DNA of 64,000 nucleotides from Marixanthomonas sp. SCSIO 43207. GTDB taxonomy: Bacteria > Bacteroidota > Bacteroidia > Flavobacteriales > Flavobacteriaceae. The translations under genes were made by a program, and so were the position numbers. The stretch is from positions 1,550,001 to 1,614,000 of the forward strand of contig NZ_CP063203.1 of assembly GCF_019904255.1 (NCBI RefSeq). The letters are read 5' to 3'. The notes beneath the pieces were generated by a model that saw only the letters and a program-made list of their open reading frames with translations, did not search any database and was not told the DNA's origin. This document shows, piece after piece, positions 25,459-36,691 of the stretch. Within the stretch, counting starts at the first letter, position 1, and the number at the start of each line of letters is the position of its first letter.

Positions 25459-26787
25459 ATGTTTGATAATTTAAGTGATAAGTTAGATAAAGCCATGCAC
25501 GTCCTGAAGGGACACGGCCAAATTACTGAAGTAAACGTAGCCGAAACCCTAAAGGAAGTTCGTCGTGCATTGCTAGATGCCGATGTTAACTTTAAAACTG
25601 CCAAAGAATTTACCAACACTGTTAAAGAAAAAGCGCTCGGTCAAGATGTATTGACAACATTAAAGCCAGGACAATTAATGGTAAAGTTGGTAAAAGATGA
25701 ACTTACCAAATTAATGGGTGGCGATACCGCTGGGATTGACCTAAGTGGTTCTCCTAGTGTGATTTTAATGTCAGGTTTACAGGGTAGTGGTAAAACAACA
25801 TTTTCTGGTAAACTAGCAAATTACTTAAAATCAAAAAAGACAAAAAAACCATTACTTGTAGCTTGTGATGTGTACCGTCCTGCAGCTATTAACCAGTTGC
25901 ACGTAGTAGGAGAGCAAATTAAAGTAGATGTTTATAGTGAAGAAGGAAATAAAAATCCTGTAGCAATCGCACAAAATGCAATAGCTCACGCAAAACAAAA
26001 TGGTCATAATACAGTAATTATTGATACCGCAGGTCGATTAGCGATTGATGAAGCGATGATGACCGAGATAGCAGATATTCACAAGGCTATTAAGCCAAAC
26101 GAAACACTATTTGTGGTAGATGCTATGACTGGACAAGATGCAGTTAATACCGCAAAAACATTTAATGAGCGTCTAGATTTTGATGGAGTAGTATTAACTA
26201 AGCTAGACGGTGATACGCGTGGTGGTGCTGCTATTTCCATTAAAAGTGTAGTAAATAAACCTATTAAATTTATAGGTACTGGTGAAAAGATGGAAGCAAT
26301 CGATGTCTTTCACCCAGCACGTATGGCAGACCGTATTTTAGGAATGGGAGATGTAGTATCTCTTGTAGAACGTGCTCAAGAGCAGTTTGATGAAGAAGAA
26401 TCGCGCAAGCTTCAGAAGAAAATCGCTAAAAACCAATTTGGTTTTGATGATTTTATCAAGCAAATCCAGCAAGTTAAAAAAATGGGTAGCATGAAAGACT
26501 TGGTTGGTATGATACCCGGAGCTGGTAAAGCACTTAAAGGTATTGATATTGATGATGATGCCTTTAAAGGAATTGAAGCTATTATTCAATCAATGACTCC
26601 TGAAGAACGCAGCACACCGGCAGTTATCAATGGTAGTCGCAAAAAACGTATTGCCAAAGGTAGTGGTACATCTGTACAAGAAGTAAATCAATTACTCAAA
26701 CAATTTAACCAGATGAGTAAAATGATGAAGATGATGCAAGGAGGCGGAGGCCGCAAGATGATGCAAATGATGAATAAAATGCGATAA
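25459..26787 (+). CDS. ffh: Signal recognition particle protein Ffh
   Basis: 442 residues. N domain 1-90; GTPase G domain with P-loop GLQGSGKTT near residue 106, DVYRPAA, DTAGR and TKLDGDTRGGAA; Met-rich M domain from about 320 that binds 4.5S RNA and signal sequences, ending in GGGGRKMMQMMNKMR. It delivers nascent membrane proteins to FtsY/SecYEG. Full length with a strong promoter. Confidence 0.98.
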   Translation: MFDNLSDKLDKAMHVLKGHGQITEVNVAETLKEVRRALLDADVNFKTAKEFTNTVKEKALGQDVLTTLKPGQLMVKLVKDELTKLMGGDTAGIDLSGSPSVILMSGLQGSGKTTFSGKLANYLKSKKTKKPLLVACDVYRPAAINQLHVVGEQIKVDVYSEEGNKNPVAIAQNAIAHAKQNGHNTVIIDTAGRLAIDEAMMTEIADIHKAIKPNETLFVVDAMTGQDAVNTAKTFNERLDFDGVVLTKLDGDTRGGAAISIKSVVNKPIKFIGTGEKMEAIDVFHPARMADRILGMGDVVSLVERAQEQFDEEESRKLQKKIAKNQFGFDDFIKQIQQVKKMGSMKDLVGMIPGAGKALKGIDIDDDAFKGIEAIIQSMTPEERSTPAVINGSRKKRIAKGSGTSVQEVNQLLKQFNQMSKMMKMMQGGGGRKMMQMMNKMR

Positions 26788-26894
26788 TGCTTTTAAAATT
26801 TTTTAAGTTGTACTAATCTATCATAATGACATAGGTTTTTTCAAAATAATTAATATTACCTCAACAACTATCAAGAGGTTTTAAACCAACACAA

Positions 26895-27782
26895 ATGACA
26901 ATTCTAGACGGTAAAAAAATATCAAATGATATTAAAGCTGAAATCAAAGCTGAAGTAGATGAAATGAAAGCCAAGAATGAAAAGGTGCCACATTTGGCAG
27001 CTATAATTGTTGGTAATGATGGTGCAAGTATGACCTATGTGAATACTAAGGTAAAAGCTTGTGAAAAAGTAGGCTTTGAGTCAACGTTGGTAAGGATGTC
27101 TAGTACAACTAGTGAGGTAGAGTTGATGGACAAGATTGAAAAGCTAAACAATGAAGAAGCTATTGACGGTTTTATTGTTCAGTTGCCATTACCACCACAA
27201 ATTGATACTCAAAAAGTATTATTGGCAGTAAATCCGGATAAAGATGTTGATGGGTTTCACCCTACCAACTTCGGAAAGATGTCTTTAGATATGACCTCTT
27301 TTATTCCGGCAACTCCCTTTGGTATTTTAGAATTATTAGAACGCTATGAAATTCCTACCAAAGGAAAACACACTGTGGTTATAGGAAGAAGTCATATTGT
27401 AGGAAGACCTATGAGTATATTAATGGGGCGAAGTGGATTTCCTGGTAACTCTACTGTAACCTTAACTCACGAATACACAAAAAATATTACTCAAATTACC
27501 TCACAAGCAGATATTATAATTATTGCCGTTGGTATTCCAGATTTTCTTAAAGCCGAAATGATTAAAGATGATGCTGTAGTAATTGACGTAGGAATTACTC
27601 GTGTGCCTGATGAAGATGCTCCAAAAGGATATGTGCTTAAAGGCGATGTAGATTTTGAAAACGCTAAGAAAAAAGCATCTTACATTACACCTGTTCCAGG
27701 TGGTGTAGGGCCAATGACTATTGCTATGTTGTTAAAAAATACGCTACTCGCTAGGGAGCAGCGTAGAAATAAAATGCGATAA
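26895..27782 (+). CDS. folD: Bifunctional methylenetetrahydrofolate dehydrogenase/cyclohydrolase
   Basis: 295 residues. Catalytic Tyr-Lys in YVNTKVKACEKVG near residue 50, folate-site QLPLPPQI and KDVDGFHP, NADP-binding VIGRSHIVGRP, and C-terminal PVPGGVGPMTIAMLL. It interconverts 5,10-methylene- and 10-formyl-THF in cytoplasmic one-carbon metabolism. It lies 107 bases after ffh with no clear terminator, so read-through is possible. Confidence 0.97.
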   Translation: MTILDGKKISNDIKAEIKAEVDEMKAKNEKVPHLAAIIVGNDGASMTYVNTKVKACEKVGFESTLVRMSSTTSEVELMDKIEKLNNEEAIDGFIVQLPLPPQIDTQKVLLAVNPDKDVDGFHPTNFGKMSLDMTSFIPATPFGILELLERYEIPTKGKHTVVIGRSHIVGRPMSILMGRSGFPGNSTVTLTHEYTKNITQITSQADIIIIAVGIPDFLKAEMIKDDAVVIDVGITRVPDEDAPKGYVLKGDVDFENAKKKASYITPVPGGVGPMTIAMLLKNTLLAREQRRNKMR

Positions 27783-27793
27783 TTAAATATCGT

Positions 27794-28234
27794 TTAAATT
27801 CCCATATTGTTTTCCATACGCCAATCTAGATAGCGATGTAAATCACTTTCAATCCAGCCAACACCAAGCGTAAGGATGGCTACATCGTCAATATATCCAA
27901 CACCGGGAATAAAATCTGGTACAATATCCATTGGGTTCAGGACGTATAACAATGCCATAACAATAGTAGCAATGGTAAACCAAGGAATGTTTTTGTAGGT
28001 TCCTTTCTTTACGTCTTTCAACATGCTAATCATTATTCTACCTAGTTCCAGGTATTTTGAGAGGCTGTTATTTCCACTAAATTTTTTATCAATGTTTTCT
28101 TCATTGTTTAAAACAACTTCAACATCTTCTTCGTTGATTTTATCAACTTCATCTTTCATGTAGGCTTCTTCGGTCCCGTCATCTCTGTTTCCGGGATTAA
28201 AATGTACTTTGTCTTTCTTTTTGCCAAATAGCAT
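27794..28234 (-). CDS. YkvA-family membrane protein (DUF1232)
   Basis: 146 residues: acidic cytoplasmic N terminus (1-80), then the DUF1232 core with one or two helices, ATIVMALLYVLNPMDIVPDF followed by IPGVGYIDD, the family signature. It resembles YkvA and lysosomal-fusion-related proteins; function unclear. Last gene of a dense minus-strand series from 31393. Confidence 0.85.
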   Translation of the reverse strand: MLFGKKKDKVHFNPGNRDDGTEEAYMKDEVDKINEEDVEVVLNNEENIDKKFSGNNSLSKYLELGRIMISMLKDVKKGTYKNIPWFTIATIVMALLYVLNPMDIVPDFIPGVGYIDDVAILTLGVGWIESDLHRYLDWRMENNMGI

Positions 28235-28298
28235 AGGTCAGGGTTTTTTGTTTTCTGAAAGATACAGCTTCAGAAAACAAAAGTGTTTTAAAAAAGTG

Positions 28299-28781
28299 TT
28301 ATAAAAATTTCAGAAGAACATAAAAAACTGCCAAAAACAGTATTAGGTAAATAACCCAATAAGGTTGTAACCGTTTAGGATTTGTTCCGAAGAAAGCTTT
28401 TGTCAATTTAAAAAAGAACCCACGGTTTTTTGCTATGTAATTATACCCGTGATCGCTAAGCGCAGTAAACCAATCATATTTGTGATACCATTGATGCCAA
28501 GGATGGTTTTTTTTGGTGTAGGTGTAGCTGCGGTATGCAGAATCGGGTCCGCTGTAAATAGCGCCATTAGTTTCAATAAGACGAGATGCTTTTTTAAATT
28601 CTTTTAAAGGAATGTCTTGATACTGCTGAGCAACTTCTTGATAGGTTTTGTATACAATTGAGTTGCCGGTTAGGCTATGCCATCGCGTAACCCAATATTT
28701 ACAAAACCCACATTCTCCATCCCACACCATCATAGGTTTTTCTGAAGGCGGATATTTTGTTTTATCAAATTTCTGAAACAT
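28299..28781 (-). CDS. DCC1-like thiol-disulfide oxidoreductase (DUF393)
   Basis: 160 residues. The N-terminal MVWDGECGFCKYWVTRW is the DxxCxxC signature of the YuxK/DCC family, with Cys about 24 and 27. The C-terminal helix YWVIYLILFLAVFYVLL suggests membrane attachment. Two bases downstream of the AI-2E-family gene. Redox role inferred from the motif. Confidence 0.85.
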   Translation of the reverse strand: MFQKFDKTKYPPSEKPMMVWDGECGFCKYWVTRWHSLTGNSIVYKTYQEVAQQYQDIPLKEFKKASRLIETNGAIYSGPDSAYRSYTYTKKNHPWHQWYHKYDWFTALSDHGYNYIAKNRGFFFKLTKAFFGTNPKRLQPYWVIYLILFLAVFYVLLKFL

Positions 28782-28783
28782 GA

Positions 28784-29809
28784 TTAGAGTTTGTTTTGAT
28801 CTGTTTTACCGTATTCTTTTCGGTATATGCGCACGATGATAAGAAACAAACTTATGAGAAGTGGACCAAAAATAAGACCAATAAAACCAAAGAGGGGAAC
28901 GCCTACTACAACGCCTATAAAGGTTATTAATGGGTGAACATTATCAAGTTTTTTAAGCACGTACATTCTAAAAACATTGTCTGTTGACCCTACTACAATA
29001 AATCCATAGAGTAAGACTCCCCAAGCTTGAAAAGTGTCTCCGGAAGAGAGCGACAGTATAAAAACAGGTAAAATACCAACCAACGTACCAATAAATGGTA
29101 TCATTGAGCCAATGGTTGTGATTACAAACCAAAAGAAAGGGTCATCAACACCAAATATTAAAAAACCAATAAGGGCTACAATTCCTTGTGCTAATGCTAC
29201 CAGAGGAATACCAATTGCATTGGCACGTACCATAGCATTGGCCTCATCACCAATTTCTTTTAAGTTTTTATCTCCAATAGGAATGTAATCAAATAATGAT
29301 TCTTTAAGCTCTTTGCGGTTGGTAAGCATGTAATATAACATAAAGTACATAAGACCAATAGCAATAAACATATTAAAAGTACCGCCGGCAAAACTCTGTA
29401 GTTGTGTAGAAATCCACGAGGAAATTGATGCTGTATCAATTTGTGAGCTTATGTCATAGCCTAGTTGCGTTTCTAGTTGTCCCAGTTGTTCTTTTAAAGC
29501 TTTTATTACTTCTTCAGAATTTTGAACAGCGTTACCAATTTTATCACCTAGCATAAGTACAATACCAGAAACAGGTAATAAAATACCAATAAAAGAAAGA
29601 AGCATTAATACTCCTGCAGCGAGATCGGGGTGCCACTTGCGTTTTTTTACAAGGTTTTTCATCAAGCTTCTCAACAGAACATAAATAGTAACTGCTCCTA
29701 AAACACCTGATAAATAAGGAAGCATTTCTCTAAAAATAAGACTACCCATAAGTAGTATGAGTAGAAGAACAAATACTTGTCTAATTATATTTGGTGAAAT
29801 TGACTTCAT
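28784..29809 (-). CDS. AI-2E family transporter (PerM/YdiK-like)
   Basis: 341 residues from the ATG at 29809; an in-frame TTG at 29824 overlaps the upstream VOC gene and is not favoured. About seven to eight helices, with the family segments VDDPFFWFVITTIGSMIPFIG and NVHPLITFIGVVVGVPLFG (each split by loops). Members export small molecules or ions; the quorum-signal name is historical and substrate is unknown. Separated from the VOC stop by four bases. Confidence 0.88.
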   Translation of the reverse strand: MKSISPNIIRQVFVLLLILLMGSLIFREMLPYLSGVLGAVTIYVLLRSLMKNLVKKRKWHPDLAAGVLMLLSFIGILLPVSGIVLMLGDKIGNAVQNSEEVIKALKEQLGQLETQLGYDISSQIDTASISSWISTQLQSFAGGTFNMFIAIGLMYFMLYYMLTNRKELKESLFDYIPIGDKNLKEIGDEANAMVRANAIGIPLVALAQGIVALIGFLIFGVDDPFFWFVITTIGSMIPFIGTLVGILPVFILSLSSGDTFQAWGVLLYGFIVVGSTDNVFRMYVLKKLDNVHPLITFIGVVVGVPLFGFIGLIFGPLLISLFLIIVRIYRKEYGKTDQNKL

Positions 29810-29813
29810 AGGT

Positions 29814-30236
29814 CTATTTGGCAAAAAGTTGATTCATTTCTTTGAAAGCTTTAAACTCAAGCGCATTCCCAGAAGGGTCTTTAAAAAACATTGTGGCTTG
29901 TTCACCGGGCTTACCCTCAAAACGAATATAGGGTTTAATGATAAAGGTAATGTTTTTACGTTGCAAATGAGCCGAAAAAGATTTAAAGGTTTCCATGTCT
30001 AGAACAACTCCAAAATGAGGTACAGGTACATCTTTGCCGTCAACAGGGTTTGATGTAGCAATTTCTGTATTGTTTTTTTCTTGGTAATGCAGTACTAATT
30101 GATGTCCAAAAAAATCAAAATCTACCCAATGGTCGCTACTTCTACCTTCGGTAAATCCTAACGTGTCTCTATAAAATGTTCGGCAAGTTTCCAAGTTATC
30201 AACGGGAATGGCTAAGTGAAAGGGTTGTATGTTCAT
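29814..30236 (-). CDS. VOC/glyoxalase family protein
   Basis: 140 residues, two beta-alpha-beta-beta-beta units. FHLAIPVDNLETCRTFYRDT opens module 1; VPHFGVVLDMETFKSF opens module 2; TMFFKDPSGNALEFKAF holds the C-terminal metal-ligand Glu. Probably a metal-dependent dioxygenase or lyase; reaction unknown. Start and stop overlap its neighbours by one to a few bases (TAATG), so it is co-translated with the 79-residue protein upstream. Confidence 0.88.
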   Translation of the reverse strand: MNIQPFHLAIPVDNLETCRTFYRDTLGFTEGRSSDHWVDFDFFGHQLVLHYQEKNNTEIATSNPVDGKDVPVPHFGVVLDMETFKSFSAHLQRKNITFIIKPYIRFEGKPGEQATMFFKDPSGNALEFKAFKEMNQLFAK

Positions 30237-30475
30237 TAATTGTTTCGTAATGCGTTAATCAATTGTTTTTTGCTCATTTTTGAACGACCATCAATCCCTA
30301 CATTTTTTGCTTGCTCATACAGCTCGTCTTTTGTCCAATCTTCATATGGTTTTGCTTTTCCACCTTTTTTGCCTGAGTCTTCTGTATTTGCAATACGTGC
30401 AGCTTTTTCTTTGCTATATCCTTTATCCCGAAGGGCTTCGTATTGGTCTTCGTTTTTAATTCTAGGTTTTGACAT
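30236..30475 (-). CDS. Small Rho-N/SAP-like domain protein
   Basis: 79 residues. N-terminal basic stretch with GYSKEKAARIANTEDSGKKGG, then a helical KPYEDWTKDELYEQAKNVGI / GRSKMSKKQLINALRNN unit with the helix-turn-helix spacing of the Rho termination factor N-terminal (SAP-like) domain. Likely a nucleic-acid-binding or plasmid/stress-associated protein; role unknown. Confidence 0.75.
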   Translation of the reverse strand: MSKPRIKNEDQYEALRDKGYSKEKAARIANTEDSGKKGGKAKPYEDWTKDELYEQAKNVGIDGRSKMSKKQLINALRNN

Positions 30476-30507
30476 GTGTAATAAATTTATGTTCTTCAGA
30501 AGAAAGA

Positions 30508-30708
30508 TTAATTGTTCTCTTTATCAATAGTATCTGTGTCTTTACGTTTTTTAAGCAACCCAATTCCTGCAAAAAAGAAAATGATACCTAAAATGAGTAA
30601 GGCCCAAGGGCTAAGGCCTACATTCATGCTGCCAAAAACACCTAATAATCCTATAACTAATGCAATGGCACCACCTATTGTTAATATAAATCCGAGTATT
30701 TTAATCAT
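30508..30708 (-). CDS. Small two-helix membrane protein
   Basis: 66 residues: helix 1 about 4-26, Gly-rich turn, helix 2 about 33-50, then a KKRKDTD tail. Same plan as the protein at 5705-5911 but clearly different sequence. Function unknown; 32 bases upstream of the Rho-N-like gene. Confidence 0.6.
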   Translation of the reverse strand: MIKILGFILTIGGAIALVIGLLGVFGSMNVGLSPWALLILGIIFFFAGIGLLKKRKDTDTIDKENN

Positions 30709-30743
30709 AATAAATTGGTTTGGTTACAAATTAAAATTAAAAG

Positions 30744-30766
30744 AAAAACCCCGTTTGACAACGGGG
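30744..30766 (-). terminator. Terminator after the 197-residue lipoprotein
   Basis: Minus strand CCCCGTT-GTCA-AACGGGG followed by five T. Confidence 0.85.
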
Positions 30767-30799
30767 CTTAACAAAATATTGAGAGGATTTAAGTTTATT

Positions 30800-31393
30800 T
30801 TATTCTTTTTCAGAAGGGTTTTCTTCTGGAGTAGCTTCGGGTTCCCAGCCTATCATAAAATACTTAAACTTAGCGTCATCTGGTATTTGGCTAGTTTCAA
30901 TCTTTGCATTGGGATTGTAACGTAAGTTTTCAGGAAGTTCTTTTTTATCAATGGTTAAATAAATTTCACTGTCTTTTAAGAATACAACTACCGAGTTAAT
31001 AGTGGTTTCAACTTTTGAAACTGTGTAATTGGTTTTCACATCTTTAAAAGTACTTGCGCTGTTGAGACCCTTCTCAGTTTTGTAACGCGAATCAAAAACC
31101 TGTACGTTGGTAATAGTAGCGTTTGGGTCGTTCTCATCTTCTGGTGATAACAATAATAGCTTATTACCATCTGTATCATAAATCTCAACCTCTCCTTGTG
31201 TTCCTAATGCATTTTCAATGGGGTTTAATTTTACGATAGAATCGGTAGCAAAGATAGAGTCTACCTCTTTCATTTGAATGGTTTTGTCTAGATTACCAAT
31301 GCTTCCTTCTCCAATTGCAAAAGGATCTTTTTCTGAATCACAAGAAAATAATAATACGGATGCAACGAAGCATGCTAAAAGTGTCTTTTTCAT
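30800..31393 (-). CDS. Lipoprotein of unknown function
   Basis: 197 residues. Lipobox VLLFSC with Cys19, followed by DSEKDPF, acidic and Lys-containing, so possibly surface exposed. The mature part is beta-rich with no recognised domain and ends in a Pro/Glu tail. It is bounded by its own terminator and lies 20 bases downstream of the HerA-like gene on the same strand. Confidence 0.7.
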   Translation of the reverse strand: MKKTLLACFVASVLLFSCDSEKDPFAIGEGSIGNLDKTIQMKEVDSIFATDSIVKLNPIENALGTQGEVEIYDTDGNKLLLLSPEDENDPNATITNVQVFDSRYKTEKGLNSASTFKDVKTNYTVSKVETTINSVVVFLKDSEIYLTIDKKELPENLRYNPNAKIETSQIPDDAKFKYFMIGWEPEATPEENPSEKE

Positions 31394-31413
31394 ATAAATG
31401 GTTTCTGTTTTTT

Positions 31414-32925
31414 TTATTTTAATAATTTTCCTAAAATACCCAACACGCTTCGTATTACGGTTGGACTGCTTAATACTTTTACAAAAGGGTTTTGTTTGCT
31501 GCTTCTACTGCTGCTGCGTTTTACCTTTTGTTTTTCTTTTTGGGCTTTTTCTTTTGCTTCTTCCTTTTCGGCAACGTCAATTTTTTCATTTAAAAGCTCA
31601 TAGGCGCTTTCTCTATCAACAGTTTCATTGTATTTTTTAATAAGCTTTGAATGACCTAGCAAATCTTTCAGTTCACTATCTTCAAGAACATCCATACGAC
31701 TCATTGGAGCGCGCATCATAGTTGCTGCAAGAGGTGTGGGGATTCCTTTTTCGTTTAATGCAGAAACTAATGCTTCTCCTATTCCAAGTTTGGTTAATAC
31801 TTCGTCGGTTTTATAATATTCTGAAATAGGATAGTTTTCGGCGGTTAATTTTATTGCTTTTCTGTCTTTTGCGGTAAACGCACGAAGTGCATGCTGAACT
31901 TTTAAACCTAACTGACTTAAAACTGCATCTGGGACATCGGTTGGGTTTTGGGTTACAAAATACAGACCAACACCTTTAGATCTAATTAACTTTACAATGC
32001 TTTCAATCTGGTCTAGCAAGGCGTCACTAGCTTCTTTAAAAATTAAATGTGCCTCGTCTATAAAAATAACAAGCTCTGGTCTACCTGTGTCACCTTGCTC
32101 GGGGAAGGTAGTGTAAATTTCGGCCAATAGGCTTAACATAAAGGTTGAAAAAAGTTTAGGACGATCTTGAATGTCGGTTAATCTAACAATATTGATGTAG
32201 CCCATTCCATTTTCATCTATGCGAAGCAAATCATCGGTATCAAATGATTTTTCGCCAAAAAATAAGTCGGCACCTTGTTGTTCAAGTTCTACAACCCTTC
32301 GTAAAATGGCACCTGTTGAAGCAGATGAGATACGCCCATATGCTTCAGAAAACTCTTGTTTACCTTCATTTGTTGCATATTGTAAGATCTTTTTAAAGTC
32401 TTTTAAATCTAATAAAGGAAGTTTATTATCATCACAATACTTAAAAATTACTGAAATGATACCGGCTTGCGTTTCACTTACATCCAAAATACGTGACAAT
32501 AATACCGGTCCAAACTCACTAACGGTTGCACGCAATCTTACTCCGTTTTGTTCAGAAAGGGATAGTATTTCTACCGGAAATTTTTTAGAAGTAAAAGGAA
32601 TTCCAATTTTCTCATGGCGTTCATCAATTTTTGGGTGACCGGGACTAGGTTGAGCAATACCACTAAGGTCACCTTTCATATCCATCAAAAGAACTGGAAC
32701 ACCTTTTTCTGAAAGGTTTTCGGCAAGTACCTGCAAAGATTTTGTTTTACCGGTTCCGGTAGCCCCTGCAATAAGACCGTGACGGTTCATGGTTTTTAAA
32801 GGAACTTTTACCAATGCATTGGTGAGTGTTTCACCCTCTAGCATAGCAGCACCTAGTGTAATAGATTCACCTTTAGTGGTGTATCCTTTTTCAATATGGT
32901 CAAAAAAAGCTTCCTTGTTTGCCAT
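31414..32925 (-). CDS. HerA-like helicase-domain protein (DUF853, YjgR family)
   Basis: 503 residues. Walker A GATGTGKT at 54-61, LLMDMKGDLSG just after, Walker B-like LVIFIDEAHLIF about residue 290, and the FVTQNPTDVP sensor motif. A Lys/Ser-rich linker (about 455-480) precedes the C-terminal helix. A hexameric FtsK/HerA-type ATPase related to DNA translocases; the YjgR role in cells is not established. Downstream gene is the lipoprotein. Confidence 0.9.
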   Translation of the reverse strand: MANKEAFFDHIEKGYTTKGESITLGAAMLEGETLTNALVKVPLKTMNRHGLIAGATGTGKTKSLQVLAENLSEKGVPVLLMDMKGDLSGIAQPSPGHPKIDERHEKIGIPFTSKKFPVEILSLSEQNGVRLRATVSEFGPVLLSRILDVSETQAGIISVIFKYCDDNKLPLLDLKDFKKILQYATNEGKQEFSEAYGRISSASTGAILRRVVELEQQGADLFFGEKSFDTDDLLRIDENGMGYINIVRLTDIQDRPKLFSTFMLSLLAEIYTTFPEQGDTGRPELVIFIDEAHLIFKEASDALLDQIESIVKLIRSKGVGLYFVTQNPTDVPDAVLSQLGLKVQHALRAFTAKDRKAIKLTAENYPISEYYKTDEVLTKLGIGEALVSALNEKGIPTPLAATMMRAPMSRMDVLEDSELKDLLGHSKLIKKYNETVDRESAYELLNEKIDVAEKEEAKEKAQKEKQKVKRSSSRSSKQNPFVKVLSSPTVIRSVLGILGKLLK

Positions 32926-33057
32926 GGTTTAAATTTTTGATAAAAATAGCAATTGTCTACAAGCTTCTGAAATATTATTTACATTCTATACTATTTAATT
33001 GAAAAAGCTTTGGGGCTAAGTAGTAACTGCCAACTATAAATTGTAATTTTGCACCCT

Positions 33058-33687
33058 ATGCAAACAGCAACACAAGATTTGGTGAATAAAGGTGTAATGC
33101 TTCCGCTAATGGAAGAGTTTTATACCATTCAAGGGGAAGGGTTTCATAAAGGAACAGCAGCTTATTTTATAAGAATAGGAGGCTGCGATGTAGGTTGCCA
33201 TTGGTGTGATGTAAAGGAAAGCTGGAATGCAAAAACACACCCGCCTACCAATATCGATACTATTGTAAACAATGCCGATAAATACAGTAAAACAATTGTG
33301 ATTACCGGGGGAGAACCACTTACTTGGGATATGGGGCCATTAACCAAAAAATTAAAAGAGAAAGGCATGCAAATTCATATAGAAACCTCAGGTGCCTATG
33401 ATCTTACAGGAACTTGGGACTGGATTTGCTTATCTCCAAAAAAAATTAAGTTACCAAAACCTGAAATTTATAAAAAAGCACACGAATTAAAAGTGATTGT
33501 GTTTAATAAACACGACTTTAAATTTGCCGAAGAACAAGCACAGCATGTGGATGAATACTGTATTTTATACTTACAACCAGAATGGGGTAAGAGAGATGAA
33601 ATGATGCCTCTCATTGTAGATTATGTTATGAAAAACCCACAATGGAAGGTTTCACTTCAAACTCACAAGTACCTCAATATACCTTAG
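33058..33687 (+). CDS. queE: 7-carboxy-7-deazaguanine synthase
   Basis: 209 residues from the ATG at 33058; the TTG three codons earlier lies in the TAATTTTG -7 box (33045-33052) and is rejected. Radical-SAM cluster Cys-x3-Cys-x2-Cys in GGCDVGCHWCD, TGGEPLTWD (SAM site) and substrate residues in EFYTIQGEG. It converts carboxytetrahydropterin to CDG in queuosine biosynthesis. Other queuosine genes are not in the window. Confidence 0.94.
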   Translation: MQTATQDLVNKGVMLPLMEEFYTIQGEGFHKGTAAYFIRIGGCDVGCHWCDVKESWNAKTHPPTNIDTIVNNADKYSKTIVITGGEPLTWDMGPLTKKLKEKGMQIHIETSGAYDLTGTWDWICLSPKKIKLPKPEIYKKAHELKVIVFNKHDFKFAEEQAQHVDEYCILYLQPEWGKRDEMMPLIVDYVMKNPQWKVSLQTHKYLNIP

Positions 33688-33698
33688 GGTTCTTTGGG

Positions 33699-34244
33699 CT
33701 ATTTTGCAATTTTAAAAGGGATTTCTACGTAAGTCTTTTCCCATCCTATCATTAGTGTAGTTCCATCATTTTCTGGGCGAAAGACCATTGACAATGATTC
33801 TGTTGGTGCAGCAGCTTCACGGGCAGGAGTTTTAATACGCACAACATCCATTTCTTGATTGTAAACAGTACCCCAAACATTTGTGTTTTTATTAATAATA
33901 ACTGTCCACATATCTGCTTCAGGAATGGTGTAAATACTGTAAGTTCCGGGTTGTAAGGTAACGTTGTTTAATTCTAAGGCTTTATAAATTGTCAACTCTG
34001 TAGCTTCATTAGCGCCAGTTCGCCAAACTTTACCATAAGGAACCAATTCACCAAAAATTTCACGTCCTTTCATTTGTGGTCTACTGTAAATAACGCGAGC
34101 AATAGGAGGTGAATTTCTGTCTGGTTTAGCCATTGCTAAGTCCATAGGGCTGGCATCCATTCTAGGGAATGTTTGCGATTGAGAGTTTTGAGCTGTCAAT
34201 ACGGTCATCGCAAAGCAAGTAAATAAAGTAAGTATAAATTTCAT
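33699..34244 (-). CDS. Secreted DUF2911 protein
   Basis: 181 residues with signal peptide MKFILTLFTCFAMTVLTAQ. The mature chain is the DUF2911 domain: RVIYSRPQMKGREIFGELVP, YGKVWRTGANEATELTI and PGTYSIYTIPE are its conserved blocks. Periplasmic, common in Bacteroidota, function unknown. It converges with queE, 11 bases away. Confidence 0.87.
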   Translation of the reverse strand: MKFILTLFTCFAMTVLTAQNSQSQTFPRMDASPMDLAMAKPDRNSPPIARVIYSRPQMKGREIFGELVPYGKVWRTGANEATELTIYKALELNNVTLQPGTYSIYTIPEADMWTVIINKNTNVWGTVYNQEMDVVRIKTPAREAAAPTESLSMVFRPENDGTTLMIGWEKTYVEIPFKIAK

Positions 34245-36520
<2,276 letters not shown>

Positions 36521-36549
36521 GTAATACACGCACAAAGAGTTTTAAAAAA

Positions 36550-36587
36550 AACACCGTTTCTAGTTAAAGAAGCGGTGTTTTCTTTTT
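36550..36587 (+). terminator. Terminator of gyrB
   Basis: AACACCGTTTCT and AGAAGCGGTGTT pair (one G-T) around a six-base loop, then a T-rich run. Confidence 0.85.
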
Positions 36588-36691
36588 AACCCTTTCTTAT
36601 CATATTTTAAATGAGATAATTGTACTTTTGCAACAAACGTCTCACTGAGACTAATTTTCAAAACAAATCACTCATTAAAAACAAAAATAGA

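Noticed and set aside
32926-33057. preQ1 riboswitch before queE
   Set aside because: No preQ1-type hairpin with A-rich tail could be made out; only a -7 box is seen.
36620-36691. 24-codon extension of malate dehydrogenase
   Set aside because: It runs through the -7 box; the NAD-binding strand begins right at the ATG at 36692.
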